Shown one piece after another: positions 17,928-25,499 of a stretch of 64,000 nt of DNA. The translations under genes and the position numbers were made by a program. The DNA comes from Mycobacterium sp. ITM-2016-00317 (GTDB taxonomy: Bacteria; Actinomycetota; Actinomycetes; Mycobacteriales; Mycobacteriaceae), in NCBI RefSeq assembly GCF_002968295.1, contig NZ_CP134399.1:4774001-4838000 (forward strand), given 5' to 3'. Under the pieces are notes generated by a model. It ran no database searches and had not been told where the DNA came from. It worked only from the letters and a program-made list of their open reading frames with translations. Each line of letters starts with the position of its first letter. The first letter of the stretch is position 1.

Positions 17928-18843
17928 GGCCAGCCCCCTGGGCTGCCATCCCGAAGCTGTAGCGGATGTGTTCGTTGTGGCCGTCGGGCACCACCGGGAA
18001 CAGCACCGGCTCGGAGAAGTCCCGGATCGCGTCGATCTGCCCGGCGAAATCCTCGATCGTCCACGACGGCCGGTACACCCCCGGTGTCTCGGCGATCACC
18101 GCGCGCGCCATCCGTCCGGCCAGCGCGATGAAGATCTCCCCTGTCACCGAACACGATTCGTGGGCCAGCCAGCCGACGGCGGGGGCGACCAGCTCCGGCC
18201 CCATCGGCGGGTAGGCCGAGGTGTCGATGCCCTCGGCCATCCGGGTCACGGCCGCGGGAACGATGACGTTGCTGCGCACCCCGTGGGCCGCGCCCTCGAC
18301 GGCGGCCACGTTGGACAGTCCGATCACGCCGGCCTTCGCGACGGCGTAATTGGCGACGTCGTGGTTGCCGTACAGCCCCCCGATCGAGGACGTCAGCACG
18401 ATGCGGCCGTAGCCGTTGTCGCACATCACCGGGAACACCTGCCGCACCAGGTGGAACGCGCCGCGCTGGTGCACGTCGACCACGGCGTCGAAGTCCTCGT
18501 AGCTCATCTCCCGCAGCGAACCGCGCCGTACGTTGCCGGCGTTGTGCACGAGCACGTCGGCGCGGCCGTAAGCCTCCAGCGCGGCCGCGACGATCGCCTC
18601 GCCCCCGTCGGCCGTGGCCACCGAGTCGGCGTTGGCGACCGCGTCGCCGCCCGCGGCGACGATCTCGTCGGCGACCTGCGCGGCAGGCCCGGCGTCGGCG
18701 CCGTCACCGGTCAGGCTGCCGCCGGCGTCGTTGACGACGACCTTGGCGCCGCGCGCGGCCAGCGTCAGCGCGTAGCAGCGGCCCAGGCCGCGGCCGCCGC
18801 CGGTGACGATCGCGACCCGACCGTCGAATCGCAGCTCAGCCAC
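17920..18843 (-). CDS. Short-chain dehydrogenase, MFE-2-like (3R)-hydroxyacyl-CoA dehydrogenase type
   Basis: 307 residues. The cofactor motif TGGGRGLGR and the KVVVNDAGGSLTGDG segment resemble the hydroxyacyl-CoA dehydrogenase domain of peroxisomal multifunctional enzyme type 2. The catalytic Ser is in LTSSIGG and YAVAK supplies Tyr and Lys. It probably oxidises a 3-hydroxyacyl-CoA to the 3-keto form. It begins at GTG 18843, overlapping the monooxygenase gene by 8 bases, and ends overlapping the CoA-transferase by 8 bases, so it is fully coupled. Confidence 0.88.
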   Translation of the reverse strand: MAELRFDGRVAIVTGGGRGLGRCYALTLAARGAKVVVNDAGGSLTGDGADAGPAAQVADEIVAAGGDAVANADSVATADGGEAIVAAALEAYGRADVLVHNAGNVRRGSLREMSYEDFDAVVDVHQRGAFHLVRQVFPVMCDNGYGRIVLTSSIGGLYGNHDVANYAVAKAGVIGLSNVAAVEGAAHGVRSNVIVPAAVTRMAEGIDTSAYPPMGPELVAPAVGWLAHESCSVTGEIFIALAGRMARAVIAETPGVYRPSWTIEDFAGQIDAIRDFSEPVLFPVVPDGHNEHIRYSFGMAAQGAGHA

Positions 18844-20674
18844 GGAGTTCCAGGCCTTCGAGGTCGCCCTTGGCGCGCCAGCCGGCGATCAGTTCGTCGA
18901 AGGCGTAGAAGCCGGGCGAGTAGAAGTCGCCGAGGAACGAGCCGTTGCCTTCCGCGCCGCCGCGTCCCTCGTTGTTGTAATAGCCCGGCGTGCAGGACAG
19001 TTCGAACGCGGAGTTGTCGATCGCGAGCTCGCGGACCGTGTGCACCCAGTCGTCCTGCCCTTCCTGGGTCGGCTCGACGACGGTGGCGCCCCGGTTCTGC
19101 GCCTCGGCGATGATGTAGGCGATGTGCTCGGCCTGCTGCTCGAACATCGCGGTGGTGTTCGCAGACACCCCGCCCTGGATGAACCCCATGAAGAACTGAT
19201 TCGGGAAGCCGCGGCTGGTCATCCCGTGCAGGGTCTTGTAGTCGTCGCGCCAGTAGTCGAACAGCGAGAGCCCGTCGCGGCCGACGATGCGGTCGATCGC
19301 GTAGCGGCGGCTGATCTCGGTGGAGATCTCGAAGCCGCTGGCGAAGATCACGCAGTCCACCTCGTACTCGACGCCGTTGGCGACGATCCCCTTCTCGGTG
19401 AGCCGTTCCACGCCTTTGCATTCCGACACGTCGACCAGCGTCACGTTCGGCCGGTTGAACGTCGACAGGTAGTGCTCGCTCGAACAGGGCCGCTTGCACA
19501 TGAACCGGTAGTACGGCATGAGCGCCTCGGCGGTCGCGGGGTCCTCGACCACGGCCGCGACGCGGCGCCGCAACCGCTCCATGATCTTGTAGTCCTCTTC
19601 CTCCCGGAAGGCCATGATCTGCTCGATGGTCACCGCCATGGGATCCGCGCTGCCGGCGATGCGCGCGGTCAGGTTGCGCCCGAGCTCGGTCCAGAAGTCG
19701 CACACCAGATCGGGCTCGCCGAACACGACGCCGACGAACGGCGACCAGTTGTGGAAGTTGCGCTTGCGCTCCTCCTGCCAGCCCGGCTGCAGCGAGGCCG
19801 CCCAGTTCGGATCGGTGGGTGTGTTGACCCGCTCGTCGACCGACGAGGGCGTGCGCTGGAACACGAAGAGCTGCTTGGCGTCCCGGCCGAGGTGCGGCAC
19901 CAGCTGGACGCCGGTCGCGCCGGTGCCGACGAGCGCCACCCGCTTGTCGGCCAGGTTGACCAGGCCGCCGTCGGCGTCGCCTCCGGTGTAGTCGTAGTCC
20001 CAGCGGGCCGAATGGAACACATGTCCCGTGAAGTCTTTGATGCCGGGGATTCCCGGCAGTTTCGGGCGGTTGTAGGAGCCCTGCGCCATCACCACGAAGC
20101 GGGCCCGCACGTCGTCGCCGCGGTCGGTGCTGATCCGCCACCGCTGCAGGTCGTCGTCCCAGTGGAGTTCGCGAACCTGGGTGGAGAACAGTGCGCCGTC
20201 GTAGAGGCCGAAGTGCTTGCCGATGTTGCGGCAGTGGCCGAAGATCTCGGCGCCGTCGGCGAACTTCTTGCTCGGCATGAAGCCGAGCTCTTCGAGCAGC
20301 GGGACATAGCAATACGCGTCGTTGTCGCACTGGATTCCAGGGAACCGGTTCCAGTACCACACGCCCCCGAAGTCGCCGGCCATCTCGATGACGCGGATGC
20401 CAGTGACGCCGGCCTTCCTCAGGTACGCGCCGGCGAGCAGCCCGGCGAAGCCCCCGCCGAGGATCACCACGTCGACGTCCTCGGCGACCGGATCGCGTTC
20501 GGTCACCGTCGTGTACGGGTCCACCTCGTAGAACTCGGCGAAGTCGCCCTCGAGCTCCAGGTACTGCGAGCCGCCCTCCGGACGCAGCCGCTTGGCCCGC
20601 TCCTGGGCGTACTTCTCGCGCAGTGCCGGGATGTCGATGTCGGTGGGCGTGTCAGTCGGCCCGCAAGTCTCCAC
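18836..20674 (-). CDS. Baeyer-Villiger-type flavin monooxygenase
   Basis: 612 residues. Two dinucleotide-binding motifs (GGGFAG at 73-78 for FAD; GTGATG at 250-255 for NADPH) flank a Type I BVMO fingerprint, FTGHVFHSARWD (215-226), matching FxGxxxHxxxW(P/D). The N-terminal extension of about 60 residues and overall length resemble the cyclopentadecanone/steroid monooxygenase group rather than the ~500-residue EtaA group (known family trend). Expected reaction: insertion of oxygen next to a ketone to give an ester or lactone, using NADPH and O2. A double-length SMP-30-type lactonase in the divergent operon supports a cyclic ketone substrate (inference). Confidence 0.87.
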   Translation of the reverse strand: METCGPTDTPTDIDIPALREKYAQERAKRLRPEGGSQYLELEGDFAEFYEVDPYTTVTERDPVAEDVDVVILGGGFAGLLAGAYLRKAGVTGIRVIEMAGDFGGVWYWNRFPGIQCDNDAYCYVPLLEELGFMPSKKFADGAEIFGHCRNIGKHFGLYDGALFSTQVRELHWDDDLQRWRISTDRGDDVRARFVVMAQGSYNRPKLPGIPGIKDFTGHVFHSARWDYDYTGGDADGGLVNLADKRVALVGTGATGVQLVPHLGRDAKQLFVFQRTPSSVDERVNTPTDPNWAASLQPGWQEERKRNFHNWSPFVGVVFGEPDLVCDFWTELGRNLTARIAGSADPMAVTIEQIMAFREEEDYKIMERLRRRVAAVVEDPATAEALMPYYRFMCKRPCSSEHYLSTFNRPNVTLVDVSECKGVERLTEKGIVANGVEYEVDCVIFASGFEISTEISRRYAIDRIVGRDGLSLFDYWRDDYKTLHGMTSRGFPNQFFMGFIQGGVSANTTAMFEQQAEHIAYIIAEAQNRGATVVEPTQEGQDDWVHTVRELAIDNSAFELSCTPGYYNNEGRGGAEGNGSFLGDFYSPGFYAFDELIAGWRAKGDLEGLELRG

Positions 20675-20693
20675 AGTTCCTCCTTCTCGGGGC

Positions 20694-20743
20694 GGATTCG
20701 GCGCGCAATACGACGCTGAGGGTGCTTCAGCGCGCCGGATTCG
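20694..20743. repeat. Imperfect palindromic repeat between the Rieske and monooxygenase genes
   Basis: CGCTGA (20714-20719) pairs with TCAGCG (20727-20732), and outside it CGGCGCG (20699-20705) pairs with CGCGCCG (20731-20737 region, shifted register). The right half, from GAGGGTGC to GATTC, matches the hairpin at 9303-9327 with about three differences in 25 bases. It lies in the short gap inside the operon, so it may attenuate or stabilise the messenger. Confidence 0.55.
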
Positions 20744-22156
20744 CTAAAGCTCGCGGGGCGCGCCTGTCCCCATGTACTTGGCCAGCTGGTGGTGCAGGTT
20801 CACGGTGCTGCGCTCGCGGTACGGGTTGGGCCGCGTGCCCGGGAAGCCCGCCGACTTCATGCCCTGCTGCACCGCGGCCATGTTCGAGAAGTCCTGGGGC
20901 AGCACCGACAGCCAGTTCGGCGAGTCCTTCGGGGTGTAGGCCCATTCCGTCGGCGGCTCTTGGCCTTTCGGGTACAGCTCGAAGACCGCGACCTCGAAGA
21001 TGCACTTGTTCGGGTCGTAGCTCGGATCGGGGCGCGCGCTGTAGCACAGCGCGCTGGTCAGGCCCTGGCCGATCTGGAAGTTCGGGAACAGCTGCCACGC
21101 GGTGCCGCTCTGCCCCAGGATGTCCGGCGGGATCGTCGGCCAGATCACGCCGCGGGTCTCGTCGTCGCGTCGTGCCGAGGCCAGCCAGTGCTGCAGCACC
21201 TGGTCGGCCGGGGTGCCCTCGGGGAGTTCGTCGACCAGTCGCTTGGCGGCGTTCACCAGCGTCTGCGTGGTGGTCGCGTTGGTCTCCTCCATGGTGTAGA
21301 CCTGCATCTCGGCGGTCGAGATGCGCGGATCACCGGTGCCGAGGCGGATCTTCGACTTGGTCTCGTCCATGCCCTTGGGCGCGTCGTAGCCGATGTTGCT
21401 GTGCCTGCCCTGCGCTTTGGCCCAGCCCTTGAACTCGCCGAACTTGTTGAACTCCGGGTGGGTGGTGAACACGTGGTAGGTCTCGTTGAAGGCCTCCATC
21501 GCGACTTTCCAGTTGCAGTCGAAGTTCAGCCATTTGCGCCACTTGTAGCGCATGTTCTCCAGCCCGAACGGTTCCAGGATCTTCGATGCCGGGAACAGGT
21601 AGTCGGCCAGCGGCTCGCACTCCGGGTCCATGTTGACGAACAGCCAGCCGCCCCAGGTGTCGACCTGCACGGGGGCCAGGTGAGTGTTGCGTGCGGTCAG
21701 CGTGCCCTTCCAGTCGTCCTGCTCGCGGATGTGGGTGCACGTGCCGTCCAGCCCGTAGGTCCAGCCGTGGAATCCGCAGACGAACGACTTGCGGGCCCGG
21801 CCGACGGCGTTCTTCGCGCCGTCGGGGGTGTCGACGAGCTTGCGCCCGCGGTGCATGCAGACGTTGTGGTGGGCGGCGAAGGTGTTGTCACCGGTGCGCA
21901 CGATGATGATCGAGTCGTCGAGGATGTCGTAGGTCAGGTAGCTGCCGACCTCGGGGATCTCCTCCACCCGCCCGACCTGCTGCCACACCTTGCGCCACAA
22001 CCGGTCTCGCTCGGCGCGGGCGTACTCCTCGGAGATGTACGCCTCGACCGGGATGGTCGTCGGATCCGACAGGTCCTCGGCGATCCGCCCCGTCGAGTCG
22101 TCCGGATCGGCTTCGACCTCGATCGCGGCGTCGAGATCGGATTCTGTGTGGGTCAT
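20744..22156 (-). CDS. Rieske non-haem iron oxygenase, alpha subunit
   Basis: 470 residues from ATG 22156 (AAGGAAG five bases upstream). The Rieske [2Fe-2S] ligands are Cys100, His102, Cys127 and His130 (NVCMHRGRK...CGFHGWTYGLDG). The catalytic iron site has His228 and His233 (ETYHVFTTH). The position of the Asp that normally bridges Rieske and iron sites three residues before the first His is Glu225 here, unusual but seen in some lineages. It hydroxylates a ring or alkyl substrate with electrons from a reductase, which is not encoded nearby. It probably performs the first oxidation in the pathway (inference). Confidence 0.9.
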   Translation of the reverse strand: MTHTESDLDAAIEVEADPDDSTGRIAEDLSDPTTIPVEAYISEEYARAERDRLWRKVWQQVGRVEEIPEVGSYLTYDILDDSIIIVRTGDNTFAAHHNVCMHRGRKLVDTPDGAKNAVGRARKSFVCGFHGWTYGLDGTCTHIREQDDWKGTLTARNTHLAPVQVDTWGGWLFVNMDPECEPLADYLFPASKILEPFGLENMRYKWRKWLNFDCNWKVAMEAFNETYHVFTTHPEFNKFGEFKGWAKAQGRHSNIGYDAPKGMDETKSKIRLGTGDPRISTAEMQVYTMEETNATTTQTLVNAAKRLVDELPEGTPADQVLQHWLASARRDDETRGVIWPTIPPDILGQSGTAWQLFPNFQIGQGLTSALCYSARPDPSYDPNKCIFEVAVFELYPKGQEPPTEWAYTPKDSPNWLSVLPQDFSNMAAVQQGMKSAGFPGTRPNPYRERSTVNLHHQLAKYMGTGAPREL

Positions 22157-22167
22157 TGCTCTTCCTT

Positions 22168-23022
22168 TCAGGGCCTGCTGATGGCTTCTCGGAAGGACTC
22201 GTCTTTGAGGAACAGCGACGTGTTGTCGGCGCCCAGGTGGCTCCACTTCAGGTTCAGCCCGCCGTCGACGAGCAGGGTCTGGCCGGTGATGTAGCTCGAC
22301 AGGTCGGAGAGCAGGAACAGGATCGCGCCCGCCTGTTCCTCGGGCGTGCCGCGCCGGCCCATCGCGATGGCGGTGCGGTCCCGCTCGGGGTCCTCGTCGA
22401 CATACATGCGCGACGCGGCCGTCTCGGTGACGCCGGGAGCCACGGCGTTGACCCGGATGCCGGCGGTGGCCAGTTCCACGGCCATCGTGCGGGTCATCGC
22501 GACGACGGCCGCCTTGGCCGTCCCGTAGGCGATGTGGAACGGCGCGGTGTTCATGCCGCTGATCGAAGACACCGAGACGATCGACCCCGTCAGCCCTTCG
22601 GCGCATAACTCCCGACTCACGGCCTGGCTCATGAAGAACGCGGTCTCGAGGTTCGCCGCGAACAGTGCCCGCCAGTCCTCACGGGTGACGCGGGTGGACG
22701 GCATCCACGTCGACGGGGCGGCCCCGCCGGCGATGTTCACCAGCCCGTAGAGGTCGCCGTCGAGGCCACGCACCCGATCGAGGACCGTGGCGATCCCGTC
22801 GTCGGTGGACGCGTCGGCGGCGACGGGCACCACGGCGAGGCCTCGGTCGGCCAGCGGTGCGATGTGCTCGTCGAGGTTGTCCGCCGACCGACTGACCGCC
22901 ACGACGGTGGCCCCGGCCTCGGCGGCCAGCCGGGTGACCGTGGTGCCGATACCGCCGCCGCCCGCGCCGGACACGACCACGATGCGGCCGTCGAGGGTGA
23001 GTGCGATCCCGGTTGCTGTCAC
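22168..23022 (-). CDS. Short-chain dehydrogenase/reductase
   Basis: 284 residues, classical SDR. NAD(P) motif SGAGGGGIG, catalytic Ser in VSSISG, and Tyr/Lys in YGTAK, then the C-terminal GQTLLVDGGLNLKW. It begins at GTG 23022 and is the first gene of the minus-strand catabolic operon, immediately downstream of the intergenic operator elements. It likely oxidises an alcohol made by the Rieske oxygenase to the ketone used by the monooxygenase, or acts on the starting alcohol (inference). Confidence 0.9.
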   Translation of the reverse strand: MTATGIALTLDGRIVVVSGAGGGGIGTTVTRLAAEAGATVVAVSRSADNLDEHIAPLADRGLAVVPVAADASTDDGIATVLDRVRGLDGDLYGLVNIAGGAAPSTWMPSTRVTREDWRALFAANLETAFFMSQAVSRELCAEGLTGSIVSVSSISGMNTAPFHIAYGTAKAAVVAMTRTMAVELATAGIRVNAVAPGVTETAASRMYVDEDPERDRTAIAMGRRGTPEEQAGAILFLLSDLSSYITGQTLLVDGGLNLKWSHLGADNTSLFLKDESFREAISRP

Positions 23023-23027
23023 GTCAC

Positions 23028-23039
23028 TTGTCCGGACAA
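23028..23039. promoter_or_regulatory. Perfect palindrome TTGTCCGGACAA, candidate GntR operator 1
   Basis: A perfect 12-base palindrome six bases from the start codon of the minus-strand SDR gene. The TTGT-N4-ACAA form fits the general GntR-family operator shape, and a GntR/UTRA regulator is encoded 1.7 kb away. A second, imperfect copy lies at 23125-23136. Confidence 0.65.
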
Positions 23040-23049
23040 ATAATGATGC

Positions 23050-23089
23050 TCTGCATATTGCAGAACACTATTCCGCAGGCATTATGCGG
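23050..23089. promoter_or_regulatory. Two further dyads in the divergent control region
   Basis: TCTGCA-TAT-TGCAGA (23050-23064) and CCGCA-N7-TGCGG (23073-23089) are separate inverted repeats in the AT-richer core of the intergenic region. They may mark a second regulator's site or promoter elements; no protein can be assigned. Confidence 0.4.
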
Positions 23090-23124
23090 GCGTCAAGCCC
23101 TCTTTGAGCGTCGGCGGCGACCTA

Positions 23125-23136
23125 TTGTCTGGACTA
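23125..23136. promoter_or_regulatory. TTGTCTGGACTA, candidate GntR operator 2
   Basis: Ten of twelve bases match the perfect palindrome at 23028-23039. It lies 24 bases before the chosen ATG (23161) of the plus-strand SMP-30-type gene, so the pair would bracket both divergent promoters. Confidence 0.55.
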
Positions 23137-23160
23137 GAGACGCTTGCTAACGTCCGACGC

Positions 23161-24741
23161 ATGAATGCCCGGTACGCCGCGTCCGACCCGTCTGTCGCCG
23201 AGGGCTGGCAGGTCCGCAGGATGACCGCGCCGAGCCGCTTGTTCGGCGCGAACGGCCTGCGCACCGCGCCCGACGGGCGCGTCTACGTGGCCCAGGTGAC
23301 CGGCAGCCAGATCAGCGCGCTGGACCTCGCCACCGGGGAACTGGCGACGGTCAGCGCCAAGGGCGGCGACATCGTCGCACCGGACGACGTGGCCTTCGGC
23401 GACGACGGCACCTTGTTCGCCACCGAGGTGATGGACGGCCGCGTCAGCGCCCGCGACACCTCGGGCCGCACCCGGGTGCTGCGCGACGACCTGCCCTGCG
23501 CGAACGGCATCACCGTGCACCGCGGGCGGTTGTTCATCGGCGAGTGCCGGGACGGTGGCCGGTTGATGGAGTTGCCGCTCGACGGCGGGACGCCCCGTAT
23601 CCTGCTGGAGAACCTCCCCTCCCCCAATGCGATGGAGGTCGGCCCGGACGGGCTGCTCTACTACCCGCTGATGACGGCCAACGAGATCTGGCGGGTGGAC
23701 CCTGACGGGGGCGAACCGCAGCGGGTGGCCGCCGATCTCGGGGTGCCCGATGCGGTGAAGTTCGACGCCGAGGGCTTCATCGTGTCCACTCAGGTCGCCA
23801 GCGGCCAGGTGCTGCGCATCGACCCGCGCACCGGCGAGAAAACCGTCCTCGCCCAACTCAACCCGGGGCTGGACAATCTGACCCTGGTCGGCGACCGGCT
23901 GTTCGCATCGAACTTCACCGGGGAGATCACCGAGATCCACCGGGACGGGCACACCTCGACGCTGCTGCCCGGCGGGCTGAACTGGCCGCTGGACCTGACC
24001 GTCTCCGACGGCGTGCTCCACGTCGCCGACGGCACTTATTTCTACCGGGTGGCCCCGGACGGGTCGTTGCAGACCGCCGGGATGCTGTTCTCCCCCGGCT
24101 ATCCCGGGTTCCTGCGCGGGGTGACGGCCGCCGGCGACGGCGAGTTCGTGGTCACCACCTCGGGTGGCCAGGTGGCCCGCTACCGGCCCGCCGACGGTGA
24201 AACCGACTTCCTGGCAATCGATTTCGATCAACTCTACGGGGTCGACGTCGACACCGACGGCACGATCGTGTTCGCCGAGCTCGGGACCGGCCGGGTGCTC
24301 GCACTGCGCAACGGCGCGACCGAGACACTGGCCTCGGGACTGCGGGAACCCGTCGGTGTCGCGATCGACCCGCAGGGAGCGCCGCTGGTGGCCGAGTCGG
24401 GGGCAGGGCGGGTGGTGCGCATCGGCCCCGGCGGGGTGGACACCGTCGTCGACGGGCTGCAGCGGCCGCAGGGCCTGCATGTGCGCGACGGCAGGCTCTA
24501 CATCGTGGACGCCGGCGCCAAGGAGCTCGTCGAGTTCGACCTGGACACCAAGGCGCGCAACACGATCGCATCCGGCCTCGCGGTGGGGCCGCCACCCGGG
24601 GTCGAGCCCAAACCGCTCAAGGGCATGCCGCCGTTCTCCGGTCCGCAGGGCCCGTTCGCCGGGATCACGTCCGGACCCGACGGCACGCTCTACGTGTCGG
24701 CCGACGGCGACGGCAGCGTGCTGGCGGTCGCCCGGATATGA
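23161..24741 (+). CDS. Double-length SMP-30/gluconolactonase-like beta-propeller
   Basis: About 526 residues from ATG 23161; an in-frame TTG upstream at 23104 would place the second operator inside the gene, so the ATG is preferred. It is built from two consecutive six-bladed propellers of the SMP-30/LRE type, recognisable from repeats such as NGLRTAPDGRVYVAQ, DVAFGDDGTLFATE, AMEVGPDGLLYYP and GVAIDPQGAPLVAES. SMP-30 members hydrolyse lactones with a bound divalent metal. It is the first gene of the plus-strand operon, and would open the lactone made by the divergent monooxygenase (inference). It overlaps the regulator gene by four bases (ATGA). No signal peptide. Confidence 0.8.
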   Translation: MNARYAASDPSVAEGWQVRRMTAPSRLFGANGLRTAPDGRVYVAQVTGSQISALDLATGELATVSAKGGDIVAPDDVAFGDDGTLFATEVMDGRVSARDTSGRTRVLRDDLPCANGITVHRGRLFIGECRDGGRLMELPLDGGTPRILLENLPSPNAMEVGPDGLLYYPLMTANEIWRVDPDGGEPQRVAADLGVPDAVKFDAEGFIVSTQVASGQVLRIDPRTGEKTVLAQLNPGLDNLTLVGDRLFASNFTGEITEIHRDGHTSTLLPGGLNWPLDLTVSDGVLHVADGTYFYRVAPDGSLQTAGMLFSPGYPGFLRGVTAAGDGEFVVTTSGGQVARYRPADGETDFLAIDFDQLYGVDVDTDGTIVFAELGTGRVLALRNGATETLASGLREPVGVAIDPQGAPLVAESGAGRVVRIGPGGVDTVVDGLQRPQGLHVRDGRLYIVDAGAKELVEFDLDTKARNTIASGLAVGPPPGVEPKPLKGMPPFSGPQGPFAGITSGPDGTLYVSADGDGSVLAVARI

Positions 24742-25499
24742 CCGCCACGGCCGGGGATCACCGCTACCTGCAGGTGGCGCGCACGCTACGCAAGGAGATC
24801 GTCGACGGGGTGTACCCGGTGGGCTCGCACCTGCCCACCGAGCACGAACTGTGCGAGCGGTTCGCGGTCAGCCGGTACACGATCCGCGAGGCGCTGCGCC
24901 GGCTGCGGGATGACAACCTGGTCGAATCCCGGCCCCGCTCCGGCACTCTGGTGGTGCCCCGGCCCAGCACGAACTCCTACGCCCAGGATGTCGTGTCGAT
25001 CGACGACCTGCTCGCGTTCGCCCAAGGTGCGAAGTTCGCGATCGAGACTAATGCGATGCTGACCGTCGACGACGCCCTGGCCGCGCGCACCGGGTTGACC
25101 GCGGGCTCGGAATGGCTTGCGGTGACGGGCTTTCGGCGCGTGGACGACGCCACAGCGCCGATCTGTCGCACCGAGTACTTCATCAACCGCAGTTTCGCCG
25201 CGGTGGGCCGGCTGCTGCAACGCCACAGCGGCCCGATCTTCCCGTTGCTCGAGGACCTGTTCGGTGTCAGCATCGTCGAGGTGCACCAGGAGATCTCGGC
25301 GGTGGTGCTCAACGCCGGCCTCGCTGCCCGGCTGCAGTCCGCGACGGGCACCGCCGCACTGCAGATGCAGCGCAGCTACACCACCTCCGACGGGGAGGTC
25401 GCCCAGGTGACGGTGAATACGCACCCGTCGTCGAGGTTCCGGCACACGATGACGATGCGCCGGGTGAACCCGTCAAGCCAGACCCGGGACGCGTCGTGA
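24738..25499 (+). CDS. GntR-family regulator with UTRA domain (HutC type)
   Basis: 253 residues. Winged-helix domain at about residues 8-75 (GSHLPTEHELCERFAVSRYTIREALRRL is the GntR signature), followed by an UTRA ligand-binding domain (about 90-240). HutC-type regulators usually repress catabolic genes and release DNA when they bind a pathway metabolite. Start and stop are coupled to both neighbours (ATGA before, GTGA after). The likely targets are the two TTGTCYGGACWA elements at 23028 and 23125, making it the local repressor of both arms and of itself (inference). Confidence 0.9.
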   Translation: MTATAGDHRYLQVARTLRKEIVDGVYPVGSHLPTEHELCERFAVSRYTIREALRRLRDDNLVESRPRSGTLVVPRPSTNSYAQDVVSIDDLLAFAQGAKFAIETNAMLTVDDALAARTGLTAGSEWLAVTGFRRVDDATAPICRTEYFINRSFAAVGRLLQRHSGPIFPLLEDLFGVSIVEVHQEISAVVLNAGLAARLQSATGTAALQMQRSYTTSDGEVAQVTVNTHPSSRFRHTMTMRRVNPSSQTRDAS

